Shown: positions 28,935 to 38,132, counted from the first letter of the stretch. The stretch: 64,000 nucleotides of DNA from Gaiella sp. (GCA_027493885.1 JAOSJZ010000001.1:248001-312000); one strand, 5' to 3'. Made by a program: numbers and translations. The notes: generated from the sequence alone by a model not told the origin.

Positions 28935-30935
28935 ATGGCTGAGCTCGGACGCGCAGCGCTCATCGTCACGCTCGGGCTCTCGCTGTACGCCCTCGTCGCC
29001 GGCGGTGCGGCCGCGTGGCTCGGCCGCCGCCGGCTCGCGCACTCCGCCCGCAACGCCCTTCTCGCGTCGTTCGTCTCGACCCTCGTCGCCACGGTCGTGC
29101 TCGTCGCCGGCTTCGTGCGGAACGACTTCTCGCTCGCGTACGTCGCCGGTCACTCGAGCCGCGCGCTCCCGCTGCCGTACAAGATCTCGGCGTTCTGGGG
29201 CGGGCAGGAGGGGTCGCTCCTGCTCTGGCTGCTCGTGCTCACGGCGTACTCCGCGCTCGCGGTCTGGTTCGCGCGCAAGCGCGCGCGCGACCTCGTCGTG
29301 TGGGTGACGCCCGTGCTGGGTGGCATCACCGTGGGCTTCTCGTGGCTCCTCGTCGCCGTCTCGAGCCCGTTCGACACGATCCCGGCGGCGGCGGACGGGA
29401 ACGGGCTCAACCCGAGCCTCCAGAACCCGTACATGGTCGCGCACCCCGTCTTCCTCTATCTCGGCTACGTCGGACTGGCCGTTCCGTTCGCGTTCGCGAT
29501 GGGCGCGCTCCTCTCGGGCAGGACGGACGAGCGCTGGATCGTCGCCACGCGCCGCTGGACGATCGTCGCCTGGACAGCGCTCGGGATCGGTCAGCTCCTC
29601 GGCGCCCACTGGGCCTACCAGGAGGTCGGCTGGGGCGGCTACTACGCCTGGGACCCGGTCGAGAACGCCGCCCTGATGCCCTGGCTCGCGGCGACCGCCT
29701 ATCTCCACTCGGTGATGATCCAGGAGAAGCGCGGAATGCTTCGCGTCTGGAACGTGATCCTCGTCAGCCTCGCGTTCTGCCTGTCGCTGTTCGGCACGTT
29801 CCTGACGCGCTCCGGCGTGGTCAGCTCGATCCACTCGTTCACGCAGAGCTCGATCGGGCCGTGGTTCCTCGGCTTCATCGTGGTCGCGGTCGTGTTCTCG
29901 GTGACGATGATCTGGCTCCGCCTCCCGCAACTCCGCACGAGCGCCCGGCTCGAGTCGCTCGTCTCGCGCGAGGCGACCTTCCTCTACAACAACCTGCTCC
30001 TCGTCGCGCTCTGCCTGACGATCCTCTGGGGGACGGCCTGGCCGATCCTCTCCGAGGCCGTTCGCGGGGAGTCGGTCGTGGTCGGGAGGCCCTTCTACGA
30101 CTTCTTCCTGCGGATCTTCGGGCTGCCGCTGCTGTTGCTCATGGGAATCGGGCCTCTCGTGGCCTGGCGGCGCGCGTCGCTGCGAGGCCTCGTCCGCGTG
30201 TTCACGTGGCCTGCAGCCATCGCCCTCGCGACCGGGGCGGTGCTCATCCTGCTGGGCGCCGGGTCGTCGATCCCAGGGCTGATCGCCTACACGTTCTCGG
30301 CGTTCGTGCTCGCGACGATCGGCCTCGAGTTCGTCCGAGGCACGTCGGCGCGGCGTGCGCTGACGGGAGAGCGCATCCTCACGGCCTTCGGACGCTTGAT
30401 CGGGCGCAACCGGCGCCGCTACGGCGGCTACGTCGTTCACGCCTCCGTCGTCATGCTCGCGATCGGCGTCGCGGGCTCGAGCGCATACGACTCGGTCGTC
30501 GAGGGCAAGCTCGCGCGTGGCGACTCGCTGTCGGTCGGCGGCTACACGCTGACGTACCGCAACCTCACCGAGCGCGACGGCGCGAACGCCACCGAGATCC
30601 GCGCCGTCCTGGACGTGCGGCGCGGTGGAAGCTCGCTGGGCACGGTCGAGGCCGGCAAGAACGCCTATAGCGTCGAGCAGCAGGTTTCCAACGAGGTCGG
30701 GATCCGGTCCGATCCGCTCACCGGCGAGGACCTGTTCGTCATCGCCGAGCAGGTGAACGACGACGGCACGGTCTTCTTCCGCGTCTTCGTAAAGCCACTC
30801 GTCAACCTCATCTGGCTCTCGGGGCTGGTGTTCGTCCTCGGCTCCATGATCGCCCTCTGGCCGGACGCGCGGGAGGAGCGACGTCTCGCGACGCGCTACG
30901 TGCGAGAGCGGGCCGACCGCGCTGCCACGACATGA
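28935..30935 (+). CDS. ccmF: CcmF-like heme lyase / cytochrome c biogenesis protein
   Basis: WGGQEGSLLLWLLVL (WWD-type), GAHWAYQEVGWGGYYAWDPVENAALMPWL. Confidence 0.92.
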   Translation: MAELGRAALIVTLGLSLYALVAGGAAAWLGRRRLAHSARNALLASFVSTLVATVVLVAGFVRNDFSLAYVAGHSSRALPLPYKISAFWGGQEGSLLLWLLVLTAYSALAVWFARKRARDLVVWVTPVLGGITVGFSWLLVAVSSPFDTIPAAADGNGLNPSLQNPYMVAHPVFLYLGYVGLAVPFAFAMGALLSGRTDERWIVATRRWTIVAWTALGIGQLLGAHWAYQEVGWGGYYAWDPVENAALMPWLAATAYLHSVMIQEKRGMLRVWNVILVSLAFCLSLFGTFLTRSGVVSSIHSFTQSSIGPWFLGFIVVAVVFSVTMIWLRLPQLRTSARLESLVSREATFLYNNLLLVALCLTILWGTAWPILSEAVRGESVVVGRPFYDFFLRIFGLPLLLLMGIGPLVAWRRASLRGLVRVFTWPAAIALATGAVLILLGAGSSIPGLIAYTFSAFVLATIGLEFVRGTSARRALTGERILTAFGRLIGRNRRRYGGYVVHASVVMLAIGVAGSSAYDSVVEGKLARGDSLSVGGYTLTYRNLTERDGANATEIRAVLDVRRGGSSLGTVEAGKNAYSVEQQVSNEVGIRSDPLTGEDLFVIAEQVNDDGTVFFRVFVKPLVNLIWLSGLVFVLGSMIALWPDAREERRLATRYVRERADRAATT

Positions 30936-31270
30936 GTGTCTGGCTGTTGCTCGGTGCGGCGCTCGCAGTGGTGGTGGTCGTCGTCGTCGCGCTCCCATTC
31001 CTGCGCGATCCCGCGCCCGCCTCGGATGCCCTCGACGAGCCCGACGCCGCCGAGCTGGCGCGCCTCGAAGCGGAAGAGGAGCGCGACCGGGCGCTGGCGG
31101 CGCTCAAGGAGCTCGAGGCCGACCACCGTGCGGGTCGCATCAGCGACGAGGACTATCGTGCCGTTGTCGGCATCGTGCGGCGCGACGCCGCGGAAGCTCT
31201 CCGCGCACTCGACCGGTTGCGCGACGAGTCGGTGGCAGGGATCGGAACGGAAACCGCGAAGAGCGCCTGA
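30932..31270 (+). CDS. Small membrane-anchored coiled-coil protein (CcmI-like position)
   Basis: One TM followed by EEERDRALAALKELEADHRAGRISDEDYRAVVG; directly after ccmF with overlap. Confidence 0.65.
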   Translation: MSVWLLLGAALAVVVVVVVALPFLRDPAPASDALDEPDAAELARLEAEEERDRALAALKELEADHRAGRISDEDYRAVVGIVRRDAAEALRALDRLRDESVAGIGTETAKSA

Positions 31271-32472
31271 TGGGTCGTCGCGTGGGCCTCGAGGCAGCCG
31301 CCGCGGGGCTCGTGGCTCTCGCCCTGCTGCTTCCGGCAGGCCCCGCGGCGGGCGACCCGGGCAGCGCGAAGGCGCGCGTCGACGGGCGGATCGAGACCCT
31401 GCGGGGCAAGGCGGCCGAGGCCGGCCGGAAGGCGGGCGTGCTCACCGAGGAGCTGAGCGCCGTCGCGGGACGCGTACGCGAGCTCCAGGCGGGCGTCGAC
31501 GCCCAGCGGGCGCGCCTCCACGTGCTCGAGGGCCAGCTGACGGGCGCTCGCGAGAGGCTCGGAACGCTCGATCGCACGATCGCCGACCAGACGTCGCGGC
31601 TCGAGCGTCTCCGCGGCCAGTACCGGATCGCGCTCGCCCGGCTCGAGCAGCGGGTCCGCGAGCTCTACATGACCGACGGTCCCGACATGCTGGCCTTCGT
31701 GCTCGGAACTGCGAGCTTTACCGACCTGCTCGACAACCTGGAGCTTCTCGGTCGGATCGGTCGGCAGGACGAGCGGATCGCCGCGGAGGTGAAGTCGGCG
31801 CGCGACGGCGTGGCCGAAGCGCGACGCAGGACCCGGGTCGCGCGGGTCGAGGCGGCACAGGTCGAGGCGGCGGTCGCGTCCGCGACGACCGAGCAGCGCG
31901 GAATCGTCACGCGCCTCGTGGTAAACCGGGATGCGCTCGTCGCGGCGCGGCGCGAGAAGTCGGCCACGCTCGCCTCGATCCGTTCCGACCGCCGGTCGAG
32001 CCTCGCCGAGATCGACGCGCTGGAGCAGCAATCGGCGGCGCTCGCCGCGCGGATCCGCGAGGCGCAGCAACGGTCCTCGACGCCGGCCATCGTGGTGCCC
32101 TCGGGGAGCGGACTGCTCGGTTGGCCTGTCGCAGGCCCGGTCACGAGCGGGTACGGCATGCGCTGGGGCCGGATGCACGAGGGGATCGACATCGCCGTCG
32201 GAGAGGGGACGCCGGTTCGCGCAGCCGCGGCCGGCACCGTCATCTTCGCGAGCTGGCTGGGCGGCTACGGCAATCTCGTCGTCGTCGACCACGGGAACGG
32301 CCTCTCGACGGCCTATGCCCACAACTCGTCGCTCGCAGGGTCCGTCGGCCAGCCGGTCGCCGCCGGAGAGGTCATTGCCTATTCGGGAAACAGTGGCAAC
32401 TCGACCGGTCCGCACGTTCATTTCGAGGCGCGCGTGAACGGGAGTGCCGTCGACCCGCTCGGCTACCTCTGA
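31270..32472 (+). CDS. M23 family metallopeptidase (EnvC/LytM-like) with coiled coil
   Basis: MRWGRMHEGIDIAVGEGTPVRAAAAGTV, VDHGNGLSTAYAH, GNSTGPHVHFEARVNG. Confidence 0.9.
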   Translation: MGRRVGLEAAAAGLVALALLLPAGPAAGDPGSAKARVDGRIETLRGKAAEAGRKAGVLTEELSAVAGRVRELQAGVDAQRARLHVLEGQLTGARERLGTLDRTIADQTSRLERLRGQYRIALARLEQRVRELYMTDGPDMLAFVLGTASFTDLLDNLELLGRIGRQDERIAAEVKSARDGVAEARRRTRVARVEAAQVEAAVASATTEQRGIVTRLVVNRDALVAARREKSATLASIRSDRRSSLAEIDALEQQSAALAARIREAQQRSSTPAIVVPSGSGLLGWPVAGPVTSGYGMRWGRMHEGIDIAVGEGTPVRAAAAGTVIFASWLGGYGNLVVVDHGNGLSTAYAHNSSLAGSVGQPVAAGEVIAYSGNSGNSTGPHVHFEARVNGSAVDPLGYL

Positions 32473-32559
32473 GGCGAGCGGCGAACATGGGCGGGCCGTC
32501 GCCGCGGCGTACCATCGCCCTTTCAGTCGCCGACCTCGGCGCGACGGCGGAAGCCGCGG

Positions 32560-32936
32560 CGGTGTCAGCGGCGGTGTCAGACCTACATCAGTGAGTAACA
32601 GACCAGCAGCGCGTTGCCTGTCCAGTTGACGCTGTATTCGCGGTAGGGCGTGTTGATGGGAAAGCCCCGCGTGTGCGGCGCGGCGGTGTCAGACACCGGT
32701 TTCTGCCGAGCTCGCCTCTCCGGCCTCGACTCCGCCGGACACGCCGTCCGCCACGCCTTCCGCCAGACCAGACGCGAAGCTGGGAGCCGATCCGGATGTG
32801 TGGAGCGATCGGCACGAAGTTGGCACCGTTTCGCCTTGACAAGATCGGTGTCTGACACCGCCCGTCCGTGTGGAGCGATCGGCACGAAGTTGGCACCGTT
32901 TCGCCTTGACAAAATCGGTGTCTGACACCGCCCTTC
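32560..32936. repeat. Repeat-rich block with CGGTGTCwGACACCG palindromes and a 70-bp tandem duplication (32798-32867 / 32868-32936)
   Basis: gtgtggagcgatcggcacgaagttggcaccgtttcgccttgacaaRatcggtgtctgacaccgccc occurs twice in tandem; palindrome also at 32684-32698. Confidence 0.85.
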
Positions 32937-32983
32937 GGCTCGCGGCGACGAACCGCCCGAACGAGTCGCGGGCTGGCGGGAGC

Positions 32984-33580
32984 TCAGGCGGCGCCGATCG
33001 CGGCGGGAAGCTCGTCCGCGACGACGAGATGGAGATCGGGCAGCGCGCGCCAGCGCTCATCGAGCCCGAGGCCGTACCCGGCGAAGAGCTCGTCGGGCAC
33101 CGTGAAGCCGACGTGGCGGAGCGGGATCTCGTCGACGAGCCGGCGGTAGGGCCGGTCGAGGAGCGTCACGGCCGAGAGGCTCGCCGGACGACGCTCGGCG
33201 AAGCTCCGTGTCAGGAAGCCGAGGGTGAGACCCGTGTCGACGACGTCCTCGACCAGCAGAACGTCGCGGCGCTCGAGCGAGTGGTCGAGGTCCGTGAGGA
33301 GTCGCACGCCCCCACCGGCGCGACCACTGCCGTACGGCGCGAGCTCGATCACGTCGAGCTCGTGGTCGATCGGCAGCGCACGCGACAGGTCGGCGAGAAA
33401 CACCGCGCTCGACTTGAGAGGCGCCACGAGCAGGGGAAAGCGGCCCTCGTACGCCGCCGCGAGCTCGGCACCCAGCTCCGCGACCCGATTCGCGATCTCG
33501 CGGCGATCGAGGTAGATCTCGCCGATCGGCTGGCCGTCTGCCCGCAGGCGCTCGGCCGCGCTCACCGGCCCGGCCGTCAC
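32984..33580 (-). CDS. Phosphoribosyltransferase (hypoxanthine phosphoribosyltransferase family)
   Basis: LLVAPLKSSAVFLADLSRAL, VLLVEDVVDTGLTLGFL (PRPP loop). Confidence 0.85.
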   Translation of the reverse strand: MTAGPVSAAERLRADGQPIGEIYLDRREIANRVAELGAELAAAYEGRFPLLVAPLKSSAVFLADLSRALPIDHELDVIELAPYGSGRAGGGVRLLTDLDHSLERRDVLLVEDVVDTGLTLGFLTRSFAERRPASLSAVTLLDRPYRRLVDEIPLRHVGFTVPDELFAGYGLGLDERWRALPDLHLVVADELPAAIGAA

Positions 33581-33999
33581 GACGCGATCCGCAGCCGGTA
33601 GCGCTGCGCGAGTCGTTCGATGTCGCGCCGGTAGAAGAGCTTCACCCTGACCTCCGGGTACAGGCGCCGTACCTCCCGCAGCTTGCGGTTCTTTCGGGTC
33701 ACGAGCGACTGCTTCATCACGGTGACCTCGATGTACAGGTTCTGGTCCGGGAGGTAGAAGTCCGGCGTGAACGCGCGCGTGACGCGCCCCTCGGCATCGC
33801 GCTCGAGGACGAACGAGCGCGGCTCGTACTCCCAGGGGATGCCGTACCAGTCGAGGATCCGGGCGCACTCGCGCTCGGCGCCGTTGACGAAGCGCGGCGG
33901 CTTCGAGCCACGATATGCCTGGAACGACACGGTTTCCGGGGGCGTCTCCGGCACCGTCCCGAGGGTAGCGATCCGCCCGGACGGCGCCCTTTCGGCCAC
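33577..33999 (-). CDS. Hypothetical protein with PD-(D/E)xK-like nuclease signature
   Basis: RVTRAFTPDFYLPDQNLYIEVTVMKQS; 4-bp overlap with phosphoribosyltransferase; start may be internal. Confidence 0.65.
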   Translation of the reverse strand: MAERAPSGRIATLGTVPETPPETVSFQAYRGSKPPRFVNGAERECARILDWYGIPWEYEPRSFVLERDAEGRVTRAFTPDFYLPDQNLYIEVTVMKQSLVTRKNRKLREVRRLYPEVRVKLFYRRDIERLAQRYRLRIAS

Positions 34000-34025
34000 G
34001 GCGCCCCCGCCGTAGACTGCGGCCG

Positions 34026-34832
34026 ATGGACCCTGCCGAACGCCCGTTCCGGATCGCGCACCTCTCCGACCTCCATTGCGGGGGGCCGTACTTCGAGGCG
34101 GCGCTGCTCGAACGGGCGATCCTCGAGATCAACGAGCTCGGGCCGGACATCGTCATCTGCACCGGCGACCTGACGACGTTCGGCTTCAAGCACGAATACC
34201 TGCTCGCGCGCCAGTACCTCGATCGCCTCACCTGCGATGCGTTCGTCGTCGTCCCGGGAAACCACGACGCGCGCAACGTGGGGTACGTCCATTTCGAGGA
34301 GCTCTTCGGGAACCGTGCCTCCGTGCTGCGCAAGGACGGTGTCACCGTGGTCGCGGTGGACTCGACCGAGCCCGACCTCGATCACGGCCAGATCGGGCGC
34401 GGCCGCTACTCGTGGATCGAGGAGCAGTTCGCGGCCGAGCCGTCGCGATTCCGCATCTTCGTGCTCCACCACCATCTCCTTCCCGTGCCCGGTACGGGCC
34501 GCGAGCGGAACGTCGTCTACGACGCGGGCGACGCGATCGAGTGCCTTCTCCGCGCCCGCGTCCATCTCGTCCTCTCGGGGCACAAGCACGTTCCCTACGC
34601 ATGGCGTCTCGAGAACCTCTTCGTCGTCAACACGGGAACGGTTTCGTCCCTGCGCCTGCGTGGGAATACCAGGCCCTGTTACAACGTCGTCGAGGTCAAC
34701 GGGCATCACGTCGCCGTCTCCCGCCGTCACCCCTTCCACGGAGAAGAGCGAATCATCCAGTTCTCCACCGAGACGTTCCAGTACGAGAAGTACACCGGCC
34801 GCATCGAGAGGGAGGTGACGACGCGAGGATGA
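34026..34832 (+). CDS. Metallophosphoesterase
   Basis: IAHLSDLHCGG, CTGDLTTFG, VPGNHDARN, LSGHKHVP. Confidence 0.9.
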   Translation: MDPAERPFRIAHLSDLHCGGPYFEAALLERAILEINELGPDIVICTGDLTTFGFKHEYLLARQYLDRLTCDAFVVVPGNHDARNVGYVHFEELFGNRASVLRKDGVTVVAVDSTEPDLDHGQIGRGRYSWIEEQFAAEPSRFRIFVLHHHLLPVPGTGRERNVVYDAGDAIECLLRARVHLVLSGHKHVPYAWRLENLFVVNTGTVSSLRLRGNTRPCYNVVEVNGHHVAVSRRHPFHGEERIIQFSTETFQYEKYTGRIEREVTTRG

Positions 34833-36115
34833 GGCGCGTGGTCGCCATCATCGACGGCGAGCACTACCCGCCCGTGGTGCGTGCCGCGCTCGAGGAGATC
34901 GACGACCTCGTCGTCGCGGCGGTCCTCGTCGGCGGCACCGAGAAGCTCCGCGGCGACGTGGACGGCTACGGCGTCCCGCTCGAGCCCTCGGTCGAGGCGG
35001 CGGTGGAGCGACACCGTCCCGACCTCGTGCTCGATCTCTCCGACGAGCCGGTGCTCGGCCCGCCCGAGCGGCTCGCGCTCGCGGGCCGCGTGCTCGCGCT
35101 CGGGATTCCCTACGAGGGGCCGGACTTCCGCTTCGACCCGCCCCCGGCCGCGACGGTCGACGTGCCGACACTGGCGGTGATCGGCACCGGGAAGCGCGTC
35201 GGCAAGACCGCAGTCACCGGTCACGTCGCCCGGCGTCTTGCCGCGGCGCGGCGCACGGTCGTCGTCGCGATGGGGCGAGGCGGTCCGCCGGAGCCGGAGA
35301 TCGTCGCCGTCCGGCCCACGGTCGAGACGCTGTCGGAGCTCTCCCGAAGCGGCCGGCACGCCGCGTCCGACCATCTCGAGACCGCCCTCGCCGCGGGCGT
35401 CACGACCGTGGGCTGTCGTCGCTGCGGTGGAGGCCTCGCCGGAGCCGTCACCGTCTCGAACGTCCTCGAGGGCGTCTCGGTCGCCGCCGCGCTCGGGGCG
35501 AAGCTCGTCGTCCTCGACGGGAGCGGCGCGGCGCTGCCGCCCGTGGACGCCGACCGGCGGCTCCTCGTCGTCTCGGCGGCTCAGCCGGTTGCGATCGCCG
35601 CCGGATACCTCAACACCTATCGTGGACGCATCGCCGACCTCGTCGTCATGACCATGGCGGAGGACGATGTTCCGCACCGCGAGCTTCGGGAAGCGCTCCG
35701 GCCGCATCTGCGGCCGTGGACGCCTGTCGTGCGCGCCGTGCTGCGACCAAGGCCGCTCGAGCAGGTCGCCGGCGAGCGGGTCGCGTTCTTCTGTACGGCG
35801 CCGCCGAGCCGCCATGCGCGGCTCGCCGCGCATCTCGATTCCGCACACGGAGCGCGGGTCACGTCCGTCTCGGGGAACCTCTCGGACCGGCGGGCGCTCC
35901 GCGACGATCTCGACTCCGTCGAGGCCGAGACGTTCGTCGTCGAGCTCAAGGCGGCCGCCGTCGACGTCGTCGTCGAGGAGGCGAGCCGGCGCGGCGCACG
36001 CGTCGTGGTCGCGACGAACGACGTCCTGCCGCTCCCCGGGGAGCCCCCGCTCGGCGAGGCACTCGACCGGCTCGCGGCCGAGGCGGTCGAGCTTCGCCCC
36101 GAGGCGGTCCGGTGA
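34829..36115 (+). CDS. Cyclic 2,3-diphosphoglycerate synthetase family protein
   Basis: P-loop GTGKRVGKTAVTGHVARRL, MGRGGPPEPE, GRHAASDHLETALAAGVTTVGCRRCGGGLAG; next to 2-phosphoglycerate kinase. Confidence 0.8.
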   Translation: MRRVVAIIDGEHYPPVVRAALEEIDDLVVAAVLVGGTEKLRGDVDGYGVPLEPSVEAAVERHRPDLVLDLSDEPVLGPPERLALAGRVLALGIPYEGPDFRFDPPPAATVDVPTLAVIGTGKRVGKTAVTGHVARRLAAARRTVVVAMGRGGPPEPEIVAVRPTVETLSELSRSGRHAASDHLETALAAGVTTVGCRRCGGGLAGAVTVSNVLEGVSVAAALGAKLVVLDGSGAALPPVDADRRLLVVSAAQPVAIAAGYLNTYRGRIADLVVMTMAEDDVPHRELREALRPHLRPWTPVVRAVLRPRPLEQVAGERVAFFCTAPPSRHARLAAHLDSAHGARVTSVSGNLSDRRALRDDLDSVEAETFVVELKAAAVDVVVEEASRRGARVVVATNDVLPLPGEPPLGEALDRLAAEAVELRPEAVR

Positions 36116-37026
36116 GCGAGCGGCGGTATCTCGCGCCGCTGCCGCTCGGCGGCGAGGAAGGGCCGCCGTGGTCGAAGGGCCTCATGTCGCGGGCGCTCGC
36201 CGCGACTGGGTTGACCGTGACGAGAGCGTACGAGCTTGCGCGCCGGGCCGACGCGGACATGGCCGCGCGCGGGACCGATCGCCTCGAGCTCGACCGGCTG
36301 GCGGAGCTGGCGGCCGAGGCGCTCGGGGAGGTCGAGGGCGGACGGACGATGCGGCGGCTGCGCCACCTGCACGCGCTTCGGCAGCTCGACGTGCCGATCA
36401 TCCTCCTCGTCGGCGGCGCGACCGGCACCGGGAAGTCGACGATCGCGACCGAGGCGGCGCACCGGCTCGGCATCACGCGCGTCACCTCCACGGACTTCAT
36501 CCGACAGACGATGCGCGCGTTCTTCTCCCCGGCGTTCATGCCGTCGGTGCACTACTCGAGCTTCGACGCGGGCCTCGCGCTCACGAAGGCGGAGGAGGAC
36601 GAGACGGGCGATGCCCGCCTGCTCGGGTTCCTCGACCAGACGCGAAACGTGCTCGTCGGGGTCGAGGCCGCGATCGACCGCTCGCTCGCGGAGGGCTGGT
36701 CGATGGTGCTCGAGGGCGTGCACCTCGTCCCGGGGATGGTCGACGTCGCCCGGGGCGACGCGATCGTCGTCCAGTGCCTCGTCGCGATCGAGGACGAAGA
36801 CGTGCACCGCAGCCACTTCTGGGTGCGTGACTACGCGACCGAGGGGCTCCGCCCGCTCGAGCGCTACATCGACGCGATGCCCGAGATACGGATGATCCAG
36901 AGCGCGCTCGTCGAGCGCGCAAGCCGCTGCGACGTGCCCGTGATCATGAACGTCACGCTCGATCAGGCGATGGGCGAGGTGCTCGACCTCGTGCTTTCGA
37001 CGGCCGACCGGCTCGCGCGCGTCTAG
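36112..37026 (+). CDS. 2-phosphoglycerate kinase
   Basis: GGATGTGKSTIATEAAHRLGITRVTSTDFIRQTMRAFFSP, EGVHLVPG; GTG start with 4-bp overlap. Confidence 0.82.
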   Translation: MSERRYLAPLPLGGEEGPPWSKGLMSRALAATGLTVTRAYELARRADADMAARGTDRLELDRLAELAAEALGEVEGGRTMRRLRHLHALRQLDVPIILLVGGATGTGKSTIATEAAHRLGITRVTSTDFIRQTMRAFFSPAFMPSVHYSSFDAGLALTKAEEDETGDARLLGFLDQTRNVLVGVEAAIDRSLAEGWSMVLEGVHLVPGMVDVARGDAIVVQCLVAIEDEDVHRSHFWVRDYATEGLRPLERYIDAMPEIRMIQSALVERASRCDVPVIMNVTLDQAMGEVLDLVLSTADRLARV

Positions 37027-37985
37027 TGGCCGACTGCCTCTGCACGCGATACGCCAAGGCGACCGAGTGGGCCGCGCTCGCCGGCGCGAGGTGGCTCGGG
37101 CGGGCCGACGAGGACGCGGCGGAGGATGCCGCGGCCAGCGCGATGAAGGCGGCGCTCGAGGATCTCCCGATCGACGGCCAGATCGTGTTCGGCGCCCGCT
37201 CGGGCGAGGCGCTCTTGCCCGGCGGGACGGTCGGCGCGGGCGGCGAGCGCGTCGATCTCGCGCTCGACCCTATCGAGGGTCTGGGCGTGGTCGCGCGCGG
37301 CGGCGTGGGAGCGATGGCGATGCTCGCGGTCGCGCCCGTAGGCGCGCTCCGGCGGCTGCCCGAGATGTACATCCGCTCGATCGCGGTCGGCCCGCGCGCG
37401 CGCGGCGTGATCGACCTCCACCGGCCGGTCGCCGAGAACGTGCAGAACGTCGCCGAGAGCTTCGGCCGTCAGCCGCTCGACATCACCGCCCTCGTCCTCG
37501 ACCGCCCGCGCCACCACGACCTGATCGAGGAGCTGCGGAGCTCTGGGACGCGCATCAAGCTGATCGGCGACGGCACGGTGACGGCGTCGATCTCGGCCGC
37601 GATCCGCGGGACGAACGACCACCTCGCGATCGGGATCGGCGGCACGCGCCAGGCGGTCCTCACCGCGGCCGCGCTCCGCTGTCTCGGCGGCGGGATGCAG
37701 GCGCAGCTCTGGCCGACGACCCGCTCGCAGATCGACGCCGCCCGCGAGGTCGGGGTGGAGGACATCTCCCAGGTCTTCACGGAGGAGGACCTCGCGCCTG
37801 GAGACGTGATCGTCGTCGCGACGGGAATGACGAACGGCGACCTGCTCCGCGGCGTCCGGTTCCTCGCGGACTCGGCGCGCACGCACTCGCTCGTGATGTG
37901 CATGCGCTGCAACTGGGTGCGCTTCACCGACGGGCTCCACTTCTTCGCCCGCGAGCGCAAGGAAGAGGTGCGCTTGCTCGGGTAG
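37026..37985 (+). CDS. glpX: Fructose-1,6-bisphosphatase class II (GlpX family)
   Basis: KATEWAALAGARWLGR, DEDAAEDAAASAMKAALEDLPIDGQIVFG, DPIEGLG, IGIGGTRQAVLTAAALRCLGGGMQ. Confidence 0.9.
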   Translation: MADCLCTRYAKATEWAALAGARWLGRADEDAAEDAAASAMKAALEDLPIDGQIVFGARSGEALLPGGTVGAGGERVDLALDPIEGLGVVARGGVGAMAMLAVAPVGALRRLPEMYIRSIAVGPRARGVIDLHRPVAENVQNVAESFGRQPLDITALVLDRPRHHDLIEELRSSGTRIKLIGDGTVTASISAAIRGTNDHLAIGIGGTRQAVLTAAALRCLGGGMQAQLWPTTRSQIDAAREVGVEDISQVFTEEDLAPGDVIVVATGMTNGDLLRGVRFLADSARTHSLVMCMRCNWVRFTDGLHFFARERKEEVRLLG

Positions 37986-38013
37986 GCGGGGCTCGATGCC
38001 CCGCCTACCCGAG
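37977..38013. terminator. Hairpin CTCGGGTAGGCGGGG-CTCGATG-CCCCGCCTACCCGAG
   Basis: 15-bp perfect arms, 7-nt loop, overlapping glpX stop. Confidence 0.7.
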
Positions 38014-38132
38014 GGGGTCTGGCGCGGGAGGTGCCTGACCCCGGTGGCGCTCGGTGGTGGGGTCTGGCGCGGGAGGTGCCTGACCCCGGTGGCGCTCGGT
38101 GGTGGGGACAGGCACCTCCGGTGCCAGTCCCC
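38014..38132. repeat. 45-bp tandem array of GGGGTCTGGCGC...GGTGCCTGACCCC palindromic units (2 copies plus diverged third)
   Basis: Units start at 38014, 38059 and 38104; each internally palindromic. Confidence 0.85.

Noticed and set aside
28536-30998. 820-aa minus-strand ORF opposite ccmF
   Set aside because: Highly charged antisense shadow ORF; CcmF motifs on the plus strand are unambiguous.
32583-32912. 109-aa minus-strand ORF in the repeat island (MSRRNGANFVPIAPHG...NALLVCYSLM)
   Set aside because: Translated from the tandem repeats, arginine-rich and without recognisable domain; treated as non-coding repeat DNA.
38014-38132. CRISPR array
   Set aside because: The 45-bp period consists of near-identical units without distinct spacers, and there are no cas genes.
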